A DNA stretch of 6,680 nt from contig PXAQ01000010.1 in NCBI GenBank assembly GCA_003567095.1, positions 1-6,680 on the forward strand, read 5' to 3'. Under the pieces are notes generated by a model. That model had not been told where the DNA came from, searched no databases, and saw only the letters and a program-made list of their open reading frames with translations. Each line of letters starts with the position of its first letter. The stretch's first letter is position 1. Below are positions 5,629-6,680 of this stretch, one piece after another. The stretch comes from Phycisphaerae bacterium. Lineage in GTDB: Bacteria; Planctomycetota; Phycisphaerae; Sedimentisphaerales; Anaerohalosphaeraceae. The position numbers and the translations under genes were made by a program.

Positions 5629-6372
5629 ATGTCAACAATTAAAGACCAGGCAATTTGTTTGCGTGCGGTCAATTATTCCGAGACCTCACAGGTCGTGACG
5701 CTGCTGACGCGCGACCACGGCAAGATCGGCGCGATGGCCAAGGGCGCGCGGCGGAGCCGGTCCGCTTTTGACGGGGCGATTGAGCCGTTTGCCTATGGGC
5801 AGGCGATGTTCATTGCCTCGCCGTCGTCGCAGAAGCTGGATATCCTGACCGAGCTTGTCCAGTCGCCGCGGTTTCGTTTGCTGCGCACGAACCTGTCGGC
5901 GATGCACGCCGGGCTCTTTGTTCTGGAATTGACCGAGGCCTTTTGCCAGTCGCACGATCCGCACCCGGGGCTGTTCGACGCCCTGGCCGACACGCTGGAG
6001 CGTCTGACGCGGTGCGATACGCCGGCCTTCGAGCTGCCGGTCTTGATCGACTATCAACTGACGCTGCTGGATGAGGCGGGCATCGCGCCGGTGCTGGATG
6101 CTTGCGCCAATTGCGGCATGACCGCAAAGACACTTCCCCAAGAGCTGTATTTCAGCAGCGCCGCCAACGGCCTGCTGTGCGGCGGCTGCGATCAGAGCTT
6201 TGCCGAAAAACGCCGTATCAGCGCGGCCTGCGCGACCGTTCTCCTTCGCCGCCTGTCTGCCGAAAATGCACCTGGCAACGCGCTAGCCGAAGCCGAGCAC
6301 CTGCTGATTTATCACTTTACCGAACTGCTGGGCCGACCGCCGAAGATGAGCACGTATTTTGTTTCGCGATGA
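5629..6372 (+). CDS. recO: DNA repair protein RecO
   Basis: RecO helps load RecA onto SSB-coated single-stranded DNA in the RecFOR pathway of gap repair and also anneals complementary strands. The 247-residue length matches the family. The N-terminal OB-fold region (about 1-80) shows the usual opening: D-Q-A-I-C-L-R (6-12), Y-S-E-T-S (16-20), L-L-T-R-D-H-G-K (25-32), then K-G-A-R-R-S (38-43). The helical C-terminal part has a four-cysteine zinc site, C159-x-x-C162 and C184-x-x-C187, the second pair within G-L-L-C-G-G-C. R236-P237-P238-K239 near the end fits the family's usual C-terminal R-x-x-K-S-like stretch only loosely. The ATG has a strong GGAGG site at 5616-5620. An ATG at 5622 in another frame gives only a six-codon ORF. 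Proximity to phoH/ybeY genes is common in bacteria, often with era, which is not seen here. Confidence 0.93.
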   Translation: MSTIKDQAICLRAVNYSETSQVVTLLTRDHGKIGAMAKGARRSRSAFDGAIEPFAYGQAMFIASPSSQKLDILTELVQSPRFRLLRTNLSAMHAGLFVLELTEAFCQSHDPHPGLFDALADTLERLTRCDTPAFELPVLIDYQLTLLDEAGIAPVLDACANCGMTAKTLPQELYFSSAANGLLCGGCDQSFAEKRRISAACATVLLRRLSAENAPGNALAEAEHLLIYHFTELLGRPPKMSTYFVSR

Positions 6373-6406
6373 CCCAATAAATATTTTTTGTGAAAAGGAG
6401 AAAACA

Positions 6407-6680
6407 ATGACCCAAAAGAAGAAACAAGACGGATGGAACCCCTATCTGGCCGGGGCCCTGGTGGGGCTGCTGGCGATCGCCTCGGTGTGGGTGACAACCG
6501 AGCGGCTCGGCAGAAGCAGTTTTCTGGGCGCATCGACCACATTTGTCCGCGCCGCCGGCTTTCTCGAGCGCAGCATCTCGCCGCAGCGGGTGCAAGACAA
6601 CACGTACTACCAGCAGACCGGCCTGGCATTCGACTGGCAGTTTATGGTGGTTGCGGGTATTTTCATCGGCGCGCTGATCG
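6407..6680 (+). CDS. YeeE/YedE-family transporter, N-terminal part (cut by window edge)
   Basis: Ninety-one codons are visible before the sequence ends, with no stop. A short basic N-terminus (K4-K6) leads to a first membrane segment (about 13-30, including N-P-Y-L-A-G-A-L-V-G-L-L). A polar stretch follows with T-T-F-V-R-A-A-G (44-51), then Y-Y-Q-Q-T and a second hydrophobic segment from W77 (D-W-Q-F-M-V-V-A-G-I-F-I-G-A-L-I). This W-N-P-Y ... S-T-T-F-V-R-A-A-G ... D-W-Q ... I-F-I-G-A pattern is what I recall from YeeE/YedE (DUF395) proteins, inner-membrane carriers linked to thiosulfate or other sulfur-compound uptake. A very good AAGGAG site (6395-6400) lies 6 nt before the ATG. It may be a separate function riding on the operon's end, since a 34-bp AT-rich gap precedes it. 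The substrate is not determinable from this fragment. Confidence 0.75.
   Translation, partial: MTQKKKQDGWNPYLAGALVGLLAIASVWVTTERLGRSSFLGASTTFVRAAGFLERSISPQRVQDNTYYQQTGLAFDWQFMVVAGIFIGALI

Noticed and set aside
6381..6406. Terminator between recO and the transporter gene
   Set aside because: There is a T-run at 6383-6389, but no stable inverted repeat precedes it.

Overview
This window reads as a bacterial housekeeping locus of moderately high GC. It has six complete genes and one gene cut by the right edge, all on the + strand. Several traits suggest a planctomycete (Planctomycetota), possibly a Phycisphaerae/Sedimentisphaerales-like lineage. The CdsA signature ends in G-F-G-G-I-L-D-V-I-D-S instead of H-G-G-x-x-D-R-x-D. 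YbeY has a Leu/Asp active-site variant. The intergenic DNA holds stacked short palindromes of a kind I associate with PVC-group and Bacteroidetes genomes. This placement is inference from remembered family features; no search was run.

Layout. Positions 1-352 are AT-richer and hold no supportable gene. They contain a cluster of three hairpins (175-265) and a weak candidate promoter in front of cdsA. Then come cdsA (CDP-diacylglycerol synthesis, 353-1213), a PhoH-family ATPase (1230-2189), a compact membrane HD-domain phosphohydrolase of the PgpH/YqfF type (2193-3779), ybeY (3776-4255), a CorC/HlyC-type CBS membrane protein (4321-5586), recO (5629-6372), and the first 91 codons of a YeeE/YedE-family membrane transporter (6407 onward). 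Spacing is tight from cdsA to ybeY: 16 bp, 3 bp and a 4-bp ATGA overlap. It loosens after ybeY (65, 42 and 34 bp), which suggests one operon with possible internal control points.

How the genes fit together. The order merges two known conserved arrangements: Firmicute phoH-yqfF-ybeY-...-era-recO and proteobacterial ybeZ(phoH)-ybeY-ybeX(corC). The shared theme is rRNA/ribosome maturation (PhoH/YbeZ with YbeY), nucleotide second-messenger or membrane homeostasis (PgpH-like, CorC-like, CdsA) and DNA repair (RecO).

Points most worth a second look: a PgpH-type enzyme without the usual large extracytoplasmic sensor domain but with a full set of HD metal ligands; a CorC-like protein whose membrane domain lacks the conserved charged residues; the paired Leu/Asp substitution in YbeY; two candidate promoters sharing the same -35 hexamer and spacing, one with a perfect extended -10 inside cdsA; a hairpin that would mask the recO Shine-Dalgarno; and the hairpin-cluster repeat. 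I see no strong evidence of a wholly new system here.
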